A stretch of DNA of 64,000 nt from Acanthopleura granulata (GCA_016165875.1 JABBOT010000080.1:17766572-17830571), one strand, 5' to 3'. Shown: positions 1 to 11,899, counted from the stretch's first letter. Numbers and translations: made by a program. The notes: a model not told the origin generated them from the sequence alone.

Positions 1-140
1 CGGCGACGGTGGCGGGGTAGATATAGCGTCTGCCTTGTAAGTGATGCATCTGGCGTTCAATCCCGAATGGAGTCATAGGTCTACATCAGCAGCCTTGGCA
101 TTATCGCGCCTGTGCTCAGCACGAGAAGAGTGAACTTAAT
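1..140 (+). mobile_element. tRNA-derived SINE head, partial
   Basis: An A-box-like stretch at 11-34 (GGCGGGGTAGATATAGCG) and a B-box-like GGCGTTCAATCCC at 52-64 give an internal RNA polymerase III promoter layout. The following CTGTGCTCAGCACGAGAAGAG resembles the body of the SINE called type A here (17991-18308). The window edge may cut its 5' end, and the 3' limit is not defined. Confidence 0.45.
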
Positions 141-2200
141 ACAGGATCTCCCGAAGATGTATATATATATATTAATGCGAGAATGCGTCGTGTCCTGAAT
201 CTTTGGTATGAGGCAGAACTATACATTCATGTACAACTACATGTATGTCGGCTCTCGGTGTGGTCTGCATCAAGAAGACACCGGTAAAGGCGATCGTAGT
301 TAAAAGAAACGACAACAAAAATATGAGCAATTATAACCATATATAAGTTATTGAGGGGAGCTAAGAATAGGCATTTTTTATGACGTGCATGGTAACTCTA
401 TAAATCGCCTTTCAAACTTATAAATTCTTTACGAGGCCATGGTATTTTACAGAAACTGGAAACAAGCTGTCGAGTCATTCGTACCCTATACGCTCTTCAG
501 TATTAGAGGCGAAACACGCCTTTGTCGTGCGAAGTAGTATACGGTAACCCTTATTATTTTAACGGAATGCTACACATTGTTGCCTCCTAGTTGAGACCGT
601 GGGGAATAATCCCCACATGTGTTTTACTACCACTTTATCGTTGCAAATGGTTTAAAAGTATATCAGAGTTGTCTCGTAATCAGAAGGAAAACAGTTCATC
701 TAACACTACTTCCACATAGCAAAGTTTTTGAACTAAGAACGGGTGACGTCACAGGGGTTTCTGATTACTTTTAACTGCATGCGATATCTCGGTTATCCTA
801 CATCACAAAAATAAAAAGGGACATTTTTTGAACATTAAATGGGAATCTTTATCGATGCATATATACACTTCGTTTAGAGTTGGCCATTCAAACAAACAAA
901 TTCGTGTGCATGTGGACATACGTTGTTTGTCTATTCAAGACAGGCTGTATAATCTGTTATATATTCTAATTAAAGGTTATAACAAAAAGCTATTTCCCAG
1001 AAAACAGAATTCTTCACTGTACTTTTTCATAGCTACACGTATGTATACATCGCGGATGTGAAACTTTTAACTTTTTCAAAATAGTGCCCATGAAAGTCCC
1101 ATTCGGCCCTTGGATTATTTTCAGCTATATATGTGTAGGTTTTCTGCAGTTCAAAACCACACGTGGATGCACTGTCAAAGTTCACTCGAACTCGTTAAGC
1201 CTAGATATTCATAATGAAGACGTAATTAATCAAAACGAACGATCCCTTCTTTGGGTTTGTACAGTTATGGGATACACGAGCAAACTGACTTTCCCTACTA
1301 TTTATGTAGGCCTTATGAAATTGCCAACATCAACCCCCAATATGCATGCATATATCCTGCAACTTTCTTGGGGTGTCATGTCACACAGCAACTTGTATGC
1401 AACTTACAATTTTCTCCACAACATGCAAATAAAAAGTCAGTCTTGCATGACCACTACCGGTTTAGCTATTGCACGCTTCTGGGATTGAAGCCAAAGCATT
1501 TGGGCATCTTGTTAATCTTCAAGGAGGGCGGATGGTGCAATTTGCCAAACTTTTTCAGCCTTATCCAAAACAGACAAAACTCTGATATATTTTCTCTTGG
1601 AGTAAAACATCAGTGCAGAAATCTATAATGTATAATCTCTGTAGTGTATAAGTATCAACCGATAATATCTATGTGGTAGTATTGTGTAATCAGTGCTCCA
1701 GATGTAATCTGACCAACTTGCACCAAGGTACATGTGTCACGTATATGATCTTTTCTCGAAATATGGTTGTATTGTTAGGCGATTCAAGGGAGGTTATTCT
1801 AAGCTCCATATTGGGTAAATCTATTAGAAATAATAATCTCCCTTCTTCCATGAATGCCTTCTCAGAATTTTAAAGTGTCATGCGCTCTGTCCTTCACACT
1901 TAACGTTAAGTTACGTCGTGCTTGATGTGGATGTAAGCAGTGCTAAGTCATATTTGCTTAACGAAAGTTTGGCTTCAACATCATGTAAGACGACGTAACT
2001 AGCCCTGTCAGCCAAGATCTGATAACTGCGGGGGCACGAATTGAGTTGCCTATATATAGTGGGCAGTAGTGGATGAACGGCCTCATGTGAATGTGCATAT
2101 TTGTTCAAAGCATGCATGTACATAGGCCTACACTTTCATATTAACTATCACGTACATTTCACGTTAATCATAAATCATAATTATGTCCTATTTAGTGACA
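141..2200. other. Non-coding stretch, no gene seen
   Basis: AT-rich DNA. The open frames here (longest 134 codons, at 1084-1488) have no recognisable domain, biased composition or flanking splice sites that would link them. A perfect CRE-type palindrome TGACGTCA lies at 744-751 but with no promoter context. Upstream exons of the fragment at 3146 were looked for here and not found. Confidence 0.6.
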
Positions 2201-2943
2201 TGGTCGTTTTGTGTTTAATGCGATCATTTCTTGAAATAGAACTGTATTGCTTAACGTGAAATAGATCTATGGTGATGGCTAACTTGAATGTGGCTAAGGT
2301 CTGCTATCAGTAGGAAGATTTCACGAAATAGTCTCCTTGCACATAGTTAGTATATATGTACATTGTAAAAATTTTAAGTAAAGGTTAACGGTGATTAGGT
2401 AAAAGTAAGCTCTAAATTAGTTTTTCCAGCTCTATATTACAAACATTTATCTCATATACGTAAATAATTTGAACGGTTACCCACGTAAGTAAACATCTAT
2501 CCGGTTGTGTAAGCATATTTTAGTGTTGTAAGGCAACGTTTACTTTTTTAAGGTAATGGTTACTTAAGAACAAACAATGAAAGACATAAGTAAACAAAAG
2601 AAAGAGGGAATGAAAAGCGAATGTAACGTTCAGTGACCATAACGGCATGTGTACTTATTGTCAGCCTTACAATGACTATACACATGACAAGCGAGGTGGA
2701 TCAGCTCTAATACAGTCATATATAGCCTATTATGACAAATAATAAATTAGTCAAAGATTGGTGTTAAGATATACCCACTGAAACTCAAGAAATCTAAATA
2801 CTGAAGTCAATATAAAGGTGAACAGATCAGTCCGTTATTAGATAGAAAGTATATTATTTTAACGTCCGAAAACTGCACCCCATGATGATGATATATTTGT
2901 ATTGTATTTGGGTTGTTGTTTTTCGCTCTGTCACTTTGCCCAC

Positions 2944-2967
2944 ATTATATATATATATATATATATA
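2944..2967. repeat. (TA)n microsatellite
   Basis: About twelve TA units in the DNA upstream of the 3146 exon. Confidence 0.9.
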
Positions 2968-3145
2968 ACAGTGTTCATGGTTCCTTTGGATTCAGTGAGA
3001 GAGGTGTACGTTTAAGATCAATAATAAGTGGATAAGTCCGATTTAACTTACCTACAACAAATTAAGATTGTTTAGTTTCATGGTCTACCATTATGTGGGC
3101 CATAATATGTGTTACGCAACTACTAATTCCCTGTTTTTATTCCAG

Positions 3146-4284
3146 GTACTTGGCACGTACTAAGGATGGTGAGATGTTAGACCTGACTGCTGCAATTCTG
3201 CTGTTGCCACATTTGCTTAAAGAGGATAGGGAGTTTTTCACATGGTTGGAGGTATGTGTCTTATTTCAGCGTGTATTGCCGAATATAGTACCACTCAAAC
3301 TTCACAAGAAAAGTAGTCCAAGTCAGTATCTGAACTTTGTAAGCCTGAGTTAACTTACGAATTAGATCACAGGTGGAAAGTCAGTGTCTACCGCATCCGC
3401 TGATTTATCACCGTCGAAGTGGTATAAACCTGGCAATCATCGTAATAGCTTAGAAGCATGATTTTGCTTTGTCTACCACCACATACCTCACACTTTATAT
3501 TTAATATAATATATAATATATAAATATTTAATATTTTAATTTTCATGACAATCAGGTATTTGGACTTGTGTGTATTTTGGTAACATGTTGCATCAAAAAT
3601 TGTGAATGGCCTCATGCAGCATTTGTGCAGCCTAAAGTTTGTTGAAGACCACTTGCCTTCCATCAATATGATGTACGTATCTGTTCGTCAGACATGGGAA
3701 AATTCATCAGTAACGTGCCTAAGTTTGGTGCTTTAACCTAGTGGTGCAGGGGCATACATGCATTCATGTAAATGCAGCTAAATAGTTAACAGCACCCTCT
3801 TCCTTGAAACTCACTAAATGTGTGTGTTAACCTTCCTGTTACCTTTTATTTTGTTGAAGTACTTATTTTTTAAGACTGCTTTAATTCTCTCCATATTTCT
3901 GTTTGCTAACTAGGATGACAGTATCCTACCAAATGCAGAAGTGGTGCTACATATCATCGTGAGGGGGAATCCATTTTCTACAGCGAACATCTGTATTGTG
4001 GCAGAAAAGAAAAATCTTCTGGAAGTTCAGACAGGATGCATGCCACGTTTGTAATGCTTGCATTATATTATAACCTAAACATTCATTGTCCTGCTAAGCT
4101 AAAAAGCACATTTACATTTATCCAGAAGTGTGTTTTGGACATTCAGGACAGTGAAAAAATTCAAACGAGTAGTGTCTCTGTGAAATTGCCTTTCCCCTTC
4201 GTGAATAAAAGTTGTACTCCTCCACTACAACCAGTGTTGTCTGGGTTAAATTTTATCCCTGCACAGTGCCGTAGCCAATGTTAA
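3146..4284 (+). pseudogene. SAMD3-like family C-terminal fragment, frameshifted
   Basis: Two exons are visible. Exon 1 (3146-3251) follows a pyrimidine-rich tract ending TTCCAG, starts in phase 2, encodes YLARTKDGEMLDLTAAILLL and on to TWLE, and ends at a GTATGT donor. Exon 2 starts at 3914 after CTAG in phase 0 (DDSILPNAEVVLHIIV). The reading frame stops at 4052, but the frame one base back continues with LYYNLNIHCPAKLKSTFTFI, so one base seems lost near 4040-4052. The second frame ends at 4284. The layout (a leucine-rich 'LLPHLLKED' segment, a short acidic linker, then a 'Y-L-N-x-x-x-P-x-x-L-K-x-T-F-x-F-I-Q' block) is what I recall of the C-terminus of proteins annotated as sterile alpha motif domain-containing protein 3-like in fish and invertebrates; their function is unknown. 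No N-terminal exons are seen upstream. It could be a degraded gene, a captured fragment, or an intact gene with an assembly indel. Confidence 0.6.
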
Positions 4285-4318
4285 CAGTACTAAGGTACTG
4301 CATGCTTTCTGGTTATTG

Positions 4319-4324
4319 AATAAA
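4319..4324 (+). promoter_or_regulatory. Polyadenylation signal AATAAA
   Basis: A canonical AATAAA lies 35 bases after the last in-frame stop of the SAMD3-like fragment and is followed by a T-rich stretch. Its position suggests that the fragment retains the 3' end of a gene. Confidence 0.55.
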
Positions 4325-4841
4325 GACTTCATTTTGTTGTATTTTGATCTACTTTGTCGAGTTACTTTGTTTTTTCAATGTTTCTATGTTATAAACCCCT
4401 CCTAGTGAATGAGTTAAAATATTGCTGGAGCCTCATACATAGGTTTCAAATCTGACTTCTGTTATTTGGCTTCACTGTAGCGAAAAGGTCTGACAATACA
4501 AGTTGCTGAAGATCAGTGTATTTCTGCCTACCACACCGTTACGCATTCCAGTGGATAAAAATTCAAAACTGTACTTTATTAGTGTGCAGAGGATTACTGC
4601 AGTGGCCAACTGGTACCACACAGCTGCATCAAAATATGTAAACATTTACTTATGTAAGTCATTCTATATGGTCAAGCATTACTTAATTACTTATTTTACT
4701 GGAAAACTTATCTTAGTAGTGAGTGACTTATTAAGTGTACGTAACATTTACACTTACGTGGGTAAACATTTTAAAATATTACTTTAAATGTTTACTTAAA
4801 GTTATACTTATTTGGATGCAGTTGTGTGGCACAGTTCAGTG

Positions 4842-5008
4842 AACGTTTCATCCAAAAACTTCTTACAGTGGTTGACCATTTCATGAAATAGCATGCAGGT
4901 ATACCGGTACGTTCAATACGACCAATTCGTGAAATACATGTAGCATGTTTTTCCTTGCATCTAGTCAGTATGAATGTATACCACAATACGACCAGCTCTT
5001 GAAACAGA
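4842..5008. repeat. Right-hand cluster of TTCnnGAA units
   Basis: Three units of the form GACCAnnTCnTGAAA begin near 4871, 4918 and 4987. Between them lies TCCTTGCATCTAGTCAGTAT, which also occurs in diverged form at about 2337-2360. The cores TTCATGAA and TTCGTGAA are palindromic and look like two-site heat-shock elements; a transposon subterminal repeat is the simpler explanation. Confidence 0.45.
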
Positions 5009-5009
5009 A

Positions 5010-6300
5010 AGTATAGAGTAAATAACAGTTCTTAAAACAAAAGTCGACATGTTCATATGTACATGTACATGCAGGCCCATAAACATACATGCTGACAATT
5101 TTTTTCATAATTAACACAGTCGCTTTTTGCAGAAATAAAAAATAAATTGCCTACCGTAGAAATTGCATTACAGGTATGAGATGTGGTTTTCAAGAAAATG
5201 GTGAAACCTAAGTATTTTAAAAAGAATGTGTTTTTATATTAGTAATATAAAATATTGTAAGATGGAAACAGAGATCAAGTACTCCCAATCTTTATTTTTA
5301 TTTTAGATAGCCAATTCTATTAATAATTTAGACAAATACGTTCCACTATCATACGATCAGTACTATATAGCTGTCATATTTTCCTGTCATTTCTCATTTA
5401 ACCTTGGGGTTAACGTAATTTGTCGTATATGTGTAAATTGCTAATTAGTCTGTCATTATCGGTTATTTCAAATGTTGACACGCGCTCTCTTGGTCGGCGT
5501 CTTGTCTCGTGCCAGCATAAAGCAGGAGAGATCCTGTTGCCTTACTTTATTGAAGCCACGTGCCCTTTGTAAAATTGAAGTCGACGGTGGCAACACAGGG
5601 TAGATAACTCTCTTGCATGTATGTGTCATGGTAAGTTACATTTGAGTTTGTTTCTCAACATTGACATGTTTCTTTTATTTAAAAGATGTTTAAGCAGTAA
5701 ATATTTTTGTACTTTACTCCCTCCTCCGACCCGACCTAGAAATTTTTCAAAAGTTTCTAAAAGCCTATAGCTTATGGTACTAACGGGGTTATATACGATA
5801 TGATGTGGAGAAATCCTACTTTATAATATCCTGTACATAGATCTATGACAGTTTCCTTTAATATCAAGAGCGCCAGCACCGTTAATGATGCGCCTTCGGT
5901 ATTATGCTCATAGAATGATGATACTATGAGGTTAGGCAAAACTGCTTTATGTATTAAAGACTAGGTATTGCAGAAAGGTGTAGAGAAATGTAGGGTAAAC
6001 TTAAAAGGTTCATACGGAACGAAACTGCTTGTGGAACCATGCTGACAGTAAATGACTGCGGACGCTTGTGGGCAATCTAACGCTACTTGCTGAAGGCCAT
6101 TCGTCTTCCTCCCGAGAGCGGCCTGCATAACGTCACATGTGGTGAAGTAAATGTCGGTACGTGCTTGACGGCGGTCACTCCGGCTCCCTTTCACCAATAA
6201 CACTGACTTTCCTCGCATAAGTGAAAAAATTCCTGAGTATAGCGTTACACAACGAGAGCGTAAACATTTCTTTCTCGAAACTTAGCGTCATATATGTATG
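5010..6300. other. Non-coding stretch
   Basis: No credible coding exon. A GC-richer patch at about 5480-5635 ends in ATGGTAAGTTAC, a good splice donor just after an ATG at 5627. It could be the end of a 5' exon, but no matching acceptor exon was found. A short piece resembling a SINE 3' end (AAGTGAAAAAATTCCTGAGT) lies near 6220-6240. Confidence 0.5.
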
Positions 6301-6308
6301 TACGTTTG

Positions 6309-6497
6309 CTTGGGTTTTATGTCGTACTCTACAGTTCAGTTCACCGGACCGACCAGTCCTGTTTACTCGCTTCTAACCTCTCAGTGCTGACCCGCCAAGG
6401 GAGGCAGCAACAAGTACCATGACACATGAATGGGATTGAACCCGGATCTCCCGACCTCGAGAAGGATGCTCTAACTACCAGGTGACCGAGGCGGTCC
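6309..6497 (-). mobile_element. SINE type A, internally deleted copy
   Basis: Read on the minus strand, it begins with a tRNA-like head (GACCGCCTCGGTCACCTGG, then a B-box-like GGTTCAATCCC), continues into CTTGTTGCTGCCTCCCTTGG and CAGCACTGAGAGGTTAGA, and ends in a tail like GAGTACGACATAAAACCCA. These segments align with the head, proximal body and tail of the complete copy at 17991-18308. The distal body is missing. Confidence 0.7.
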
Positions 6498-6789
6498 TAA
6501 CATGATATATCTTACATAGCATCTCCCTGCCGAGCGCCCACCCCCTCCCATCCATCCCCGCCCTACATGTAGGCCAACTTGTATGTCCATTACAGGTGGA
6601 ACCCTCAGTATCAGGCGTGGATTGTCACACCTGGTGTTTCGACCTTGTGTTCCATTTCCATGGTTTAGCGGGCGGCTACAAATTCCATGTCCAACATGGT
6701 TAAACCTGCTCTCCGCTTTCGTTCATTAAAAAAAGTGATCAGTCTGTATAAGGGGAAAGGATCTGAGTAAAACGTTTAACAACAATTCC

Positions 6790-6880
6790 ATAAATAAATA
6801 ATTACATAACATAAATAAATAATTACATAATTACATAACATAAATAAATAATTACATAACATATATAAATAATTACATAA
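6790..6880. repeat. AT-rich tandem repeat, about 21-29 bp units
   Basis: Four units of ATAAATAAATAATTACATAA with small length changes run head to tail. The sequence is low-complexity and has no coding content. Confidence 0.8.
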
Positions 6881-6899
6881 ACAAATGAATAGCCTACAT

Positions 6900-9090
6900 A
6901 AAGAAATAAAACATGAATGTTGGAAAACAGCTACGTAATATACGAATGATATTAGTCTACAGAGTACTGTTTAAAAACACGTCTGTTTATTATATACTGA
7001 ACGTTTATTTCTTCATGCTGTATAATCTGTGCGTAAGAATTCAATAATGCATCATGCCTGATGTGAAATGAACATGTATAGGCCGAATGTATACCATCTG
7101 TGCAAATAAAACTGAAGTTTTATGGCACTATGGAATTGACAGCTGTTTGACAGAAATTGCTACAGGTTCTGATAGCGATCACGCGAATGGTCAACAAATT
7201 TTCTGCATCTGAGACACCTGTCAATCAAACCAGCCATGCATATATAATGACATGTAGAATGTCGCCATGCAGTCGCATCTCAGGACCAGACATCGGCTTT
7301 CCCGGGGGCACGAAGTTAGTCGTCTGTGTGCTCACACCTTGCTGGTATAAGTGTGTTTGTGTTTTAGCTGTACCTGTGAAGTCTGATGAGTTCTAGGCGG
7401 GAGAAATTTTAATATTTGCTTAACTAGACTGGACTTGTTTGTCTAGTCTCTTGTTCTGCTCTAATTATATTCACCAACACAGAAACTGCTTGCGGCCATT
7501 TTTGTCCCCGACAAGACTTACGTTAGAGCCACCCTAAACCTGAAGTCAGCGCACTCATGAGTGTATAGAAAGCAATACTAATCAGCGATTGGGTAAGACA
7601 GAATGAAAGAGGCGTGTTCAGCTTGAAATTGACCTTACGTGTATGTAGTCTCTCAATGCATTTACAGTTATATTTCATGTAAATTTCCACAGCAGGTGCA
7701 GTCATGTTTCATCCATGTTTCCCACCATGTGTCGTATCTTACACATTAAGATCTGGGAACTGCAGTTAAATTGCACTGACCATTCAAAGAGATGTTTTCC
7801 TACGATCTAACCGCAGCTTTGGTTCCCGAAAACAATGCAAGCACTAAGGCGTCAGCACTTCTGCAAATGTGCATATATGTCTATACAACTGCATTCAGCG
7901 ACGCGTGCCTACACCGAAATGTACACAACTGCATGTGGGCCGCCTTAACAACTCTGTCCACAAATGCAGTATTGATCAAGCGTGCATGCAGTCGTTCAAG
8001 TGGTTGTCAGATACGTAAAGGAAAAAAAAAAGCAAAGAACTGCATGCTGCAAGAGATTTGCAGCTCGAATGGCTAATGAGAAGTGCACTGTTATTAGAGT
8101 AGCGATTTGCGACGTTTTACGCAGCGCTGATCGCGGCACACAGCGCTCGCTGCGAGAGACGATATGAGTGGAGCTCCTAGAAAAAACGCGAAAATGTAAA
8201 CGGCGCCATATTTCTTGGTATAAGCACGAGATAAAAATCCCCCTGTTATCACAACAAAAAAGAAAAGTAAAAAATGTTCACGCCATTTCCCGTGTCACGT
8301 GGTCGGGCCACTAATTAGGAGTTCACTATAAGGCAACTCAGGAAGGATTTTCATGAGCATTGATGGAGTTTGAAAATGAGTTGAACAGCGCTGTGTACAT
8401 GTAGGCCTATAAGTAATCGAACCTTTCTAGAAACATCAGGAAGTCAAAATTGTACAATTATATGGGCTTGTGAATTCGCTTAAAAGGGTGACGCGAACAT
8501 CTGCAGTTGATTTTGTATAATACCATACAGAATTCAACCATTAGCTGGCAAAACCATAGCAGAAAACTTCGTTTTTAATTTTCAACGCTTTCGTACTGAG
8601 AAGTTTCATTTTTTATATAACACAGTTCTGAAAAATGTGTTCATTAATTAATATTTGCTACTTAGCGGCTTATGCCCGCTTAAGGGGAATTTCTTTCCCT
8701 ATAAGGAGCAAAAAGAAAAAAAAAATTGACACAGTTATGTGGAAAACGATAATTCGAACATGTGCATGCACATGTACATGTTCAGCTACAGACAAACTAC
8801 AGTGATTGACATGTGAGATGTAAAGCGAAGGCCTGTATTGTCGAACGATGAAGAACCAGGGAAACGGATGTTACAGGAAGCTCCTTGAATGGGATTTCAA
8901 ACAATCATGTTAAATATTTTATTTCGGATTTTACTGTCTCATCAAACTGAAATATGAAATTTACAACAGAAAAGTTCGTACAGATGAGTTTCATATCCCC
9001 ATTCAACTTATGATTGGATTCCACATAATTGTAGATATCGATCCGCACACACAATGAATTTATATAAAGAAAAAAAAGTGATTTCAACAC
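6900..9090. other. Non-coding stretch
   Basis: The open frames (up to 94 codons) look like chance. The only notable structure is the perfect 18-bp palindrome at 8758-8775. Confidence 0.55.
8758..8775. repeat. Perfect 18-bp palindrome
   Basis: ACATGTGCATGCACATGT equals its own reverse complement. Just outside and overlapping it, GAACATGT (8756-8763) pairs with ACATGTTC (8776-8783), so the palindromic tract spans about 28 bases of alternating purine-pyrimidine character. Confidence 0.85.
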
Positions 9091-9094
9091 ATTT

Positions 9095-9175
9095 TCTTTT
9101 GCTGGATTCGAACCGTAAGCTCCGTATAGCCTACATTTCTTTGTGGCTGTGTGGTATAACGTAGAAAGTCTCGTT
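9095..9175 (-). mobile_element. tRNA-like SINE head fragment
   Basis: On the minus strand, GGTTCGAATCC is an exact match to the tRNA B-box consensus. An upstream stretch (ACCACACAGCCACAAAGAAATG) occupies the place of the D-arm but does not fit a real tRNA, so a SINE or tRNA relic is more likely than a functional tRNA gene. Confidence 0.4.
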
Positions 9176-9199
9176 TGTACCAATAAATAAATGCAAACC

Positions 9200-11150
9200 C
9201 ATCAATCAAGTCTTCATAGCAGAGGTTAACATCCTGGAATAGCGAAGTGGTAACCTTGCCACATGTAATAAGACTCCGCTATATAATACCGCACTCAGCG
9301 TTTCCTGACGGCACACACGTACGACTGGGGAGCTCACTGCTACTCTGCCCTGAGCTCCGACCGCTTTCCCCGCGGCTGCAACGAAGCAGTCGGCTGTGGA
9401 CCGCGCCGTCCTGTATAGGCTGTGGGTCGTCAGAGGGGAGATCTCAGAAATTAATACCTGACACCCAAATTTCTTCACTTTCCATACCGGACTGGACTAT
9501 GAATAGCAAATCAAAGTAATTCGATAAACACTGACAAGGACACGGACTGGAAATCAGAAAATGACTCGAGTGAAATGAAATTAATGCTGATGTATAACGA
9601 GTGTGTGTTTGACAAATTATCGCGCGCTCTTGTATTAATCATAAGACGGTTGAATAACGGTCAACGTCCCGGACATGTCTGGTTTTCCTAAACAGGAATT
9701 CTCTTGTGCTTCGAAGAAAAAAGGCCGCGATTGGATCAATTATGGTATAGGAAATGATCGGCCATTTTTCATACCTTTTGTTGCTGTCTTTGCATAGAGA
9801 GGATGGTAACGGAATATAAAGATCAGACATGTGGTAACTAAGCTTTGCATAAACTTCACACACATGAAGTGACCGTTATTGTATTATCGCCATTTCCTCT
9901 GGACATGTATTCTAAACATATACATGTACATGTATGTTACACGTGGCACCTATACTGAATGACCTTCAATGTCGAGAATATTTTCCATGTGAATGCATGA
10001 TTCACTTCTCAAAATATGAATAATTACACGTGAGCTAAAAATAAGGATACGCCATCTCAAGAAATATTAGTTTCAACCCCCTCTTCCAAACACAAAGCCT
10101 ATTAATAATGTTTTTCGCGTCAAGCTGTCTCTGAAAGTTAAGACAAATGATGCCTTGGGTTAAATGCTCTTGAAGACTGTAGTTCCCACTCTTTCGCCTT
10201 TCTATACGCCTGTAAATTACGGCCGTAATCCGGGTGTTATTAATTGTCCCGCCATTAGTTCGGATTTGTTCGGATTAAGCTGTAGATTTATTATTATCTG
10301 TGGTTTATTACCGTTTTTATGTCTACGTGGTCGTTTTAAGCAGGTGCTGACAACTGATATATGTCCCTCTTATTCCAAACCTCATACCCCCACACCCCAT
10401 TCAGTGGACCGTTAATCTAACTTATGACATCACGAGTACGTGATTCAACGAGATTTGCATGGCGAGACACCGTGATCCTTACATAACTCTAGAAATTATC
10501 AGTATCTCGTCAAAAACTTAAGCCTCCAGTAAAATATCACACGCGGGTAACATAGAATGGCCTGTCTTAAATAAGACATCGCAGATTAATATCATCGACA
10601 AAACCCATGGTGCATGTTTGAATAGAATCTCCTGAACTTCTACATTTTCGAAGGAGCCTCCTTAATTTTCCTCAATTATTTGTTTAGTTTCATTCCTTTT
10701 GTGGGTAACTTTTGTAATCCATTTTGTATTGTATTCCATGTCTTCCATTTTTACTTCCATCCTCGTCACAATGCAGGATTCAACGACCGCAATTTTCGGC
10801 TACACCATCGCCTACTCGTCACAGTGCAGGTTTGAAGGACTGCAATTTCCAGACATTTCCACCCTCTTCACATCTTTTTTTCTGAAACATTTTGATGTCC
10901 TTGTTAATACCGAGGTTGGAACTGCCGTTGTATATGGCGCGTGTCATTATAGTTCATTATAACAATGTCGTTCCACTTGATCTAATAACACAATGTGCCA
11001 TTGGCGTTTATATACTCTATTTTAAGATTTCTCACCTTACACGCCGACCGCAAGGTTTATTTGACTGGCGAAATGCGGAAAATTATCTCGGAAATTGTTT
11101 CAAAATGCACAAATAACAGTCTAGGAAACAAGCAATCTGCTGTCTGAGAC
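9200..11150. other. Non-coding stretch
   Basis: No supported gene. A two-copy direct repeat lies at 10764-10797 and 10817-10849 (CGTCACAATGCAGG and CGTCACAGTGCAGG, each leading into GACYGCAATTT). The rest shows no structure that I recognise. Confidence 0.55.
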
Positions 11151-11154
11151 AAAA

Positions 11155-11260
11155 ACAGTGACAAGGTAGCGATATCTGGATTCGAACCTGTGCCTCAATC
11201 GATCGCATACTCTTGGAACAAGTCAAAGCTCTTCACTCTGGCTTATGCTATAAGCGCTGT
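11155..11260 (-). mobile_element. Possible tRNA-like SINE head
   Basis: The minus strand reads GGTTCGAATCCAGATATCG, a B-box, preceded by a region of the right length for a tRNA-derived head. No SINE body can be followed downstream, so this is a weak call. Confidence 0.3.
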
Positions 11261-11699
11261 TCCCGCTTAGAATAACCCGTTTTTCTTCCTGTCAATTATG
11301 AATTTAGCAGAAAAAAATGAATTGCCATCCGTCAGTGGCGAATGCTAGCATAATTATCTTACGTCCTATCGATGAACTGTCAAATTCACAGCAATCGGAG
11401 TTAACAATCTAAAAACTACATAGACGGGTGCATTTCTCACTAAAACCGTGTGTTTACGGCTACATTTTTTCCCCACTTATAACATAAGACACGTTATACA
11501 GAGAGACAGTGCTGAGAAATCGTTCTCGGGAGGGGGATTTTTATAAGAAAATGTGATGATGATTTCTTCCTCTGAAATTCCTCAATTAGCGCAGATCGTA
11601 TACTTGTGGTGAAACGTTCTGAAGAATCAACATTTTCACTTACTGAGTGATATGGGAGAAAAGGAAGTTACATTTGAGCTTACGCTTCTGGCTAAACAG

Positions 11700-11861
11700 G
11701 CTGACGTTGGCTTCATTTCCAGTCGTACGTGGGAAGGGCCACCGGCAACGTGCGGATGGTCGTGGGTTTCCTGCAGGGGCCTGCCGGGTTTCCCCCCACC
11801 ATAGTGCTATCACCGTCGCACAAGTTAACTATCCTTGCGAACGGCGTAAATAAATAAATAA
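11700..11861 (+). mobile_element. SINE type B, 5'-truncated
   Basis: The run TCGTACGTGGGAAGG, then GCGGATGGTCGTGGGTTTCC, then CACCATAGTGCTATCACCGT, ending in GGCGTAAATAAATAAATAAA, matches what I know as the body and 3' end of tRNA-derived SINEs common in molluscs. The tRNA head is missing. The tail runs straight into an AAAG microsatellite, as often seen at SINE 3' ends. Confidence 0.75.
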
Positions 11862-11890
11862 AGAAAGAAAGAAAGAAAGAAAGAAAGAAA
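11860..11890. repeat. (AAAG)n microsatellite
   Basis: About seven AAAG units directly after the SINE tail. Confidence 0.9.
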
Positions 11891-11899
11891 ATGTTTTGG

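Larger units (their letters stand above)
2201..4994. mobile_element. Possible DNA element bracketing a gene fragment
   Basis: Repeat clusters face each other around the SAMD3-like fragment. TTACCCACGTAAGT (2477-2490) recurs perfectly inverted at 4752-4765. TGGTCGTTTTGTGT (2201-2214) recurs inverted at 4981-4994 with about 12 of 14 matches. TTCnnGAA-centred units of about 20 bp occur near both ends (2226, 2320; 4878, 4924), and AAGTAAAC/GTTTACTT words crowd both inner flanks. Subterminal repeats of this kind are typical of cut-and-paste elements. No transposase and no target-site duplication were identified, so the element and its limits are inference. Confidence 0.35.

Noticed and set aside
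744..751. CRE palindrome TGACGTCA
   Set aside because: A single 8-bp match in 64 kb is near chance expectation and no promoter is linked to it.
1084..1628. Overlapping ORFs of 134 and 125 codons
   Set aside because: No domain, no splice partners, and both frames are equally open; treated as chance.
9095..9175. tRNA genes suggested by GGTTCGAATCC boxes here and at other sites
   Set aside because: None gives a full cloverleaf with acceptor stem and anticodon; most continue into SINE body blocks.
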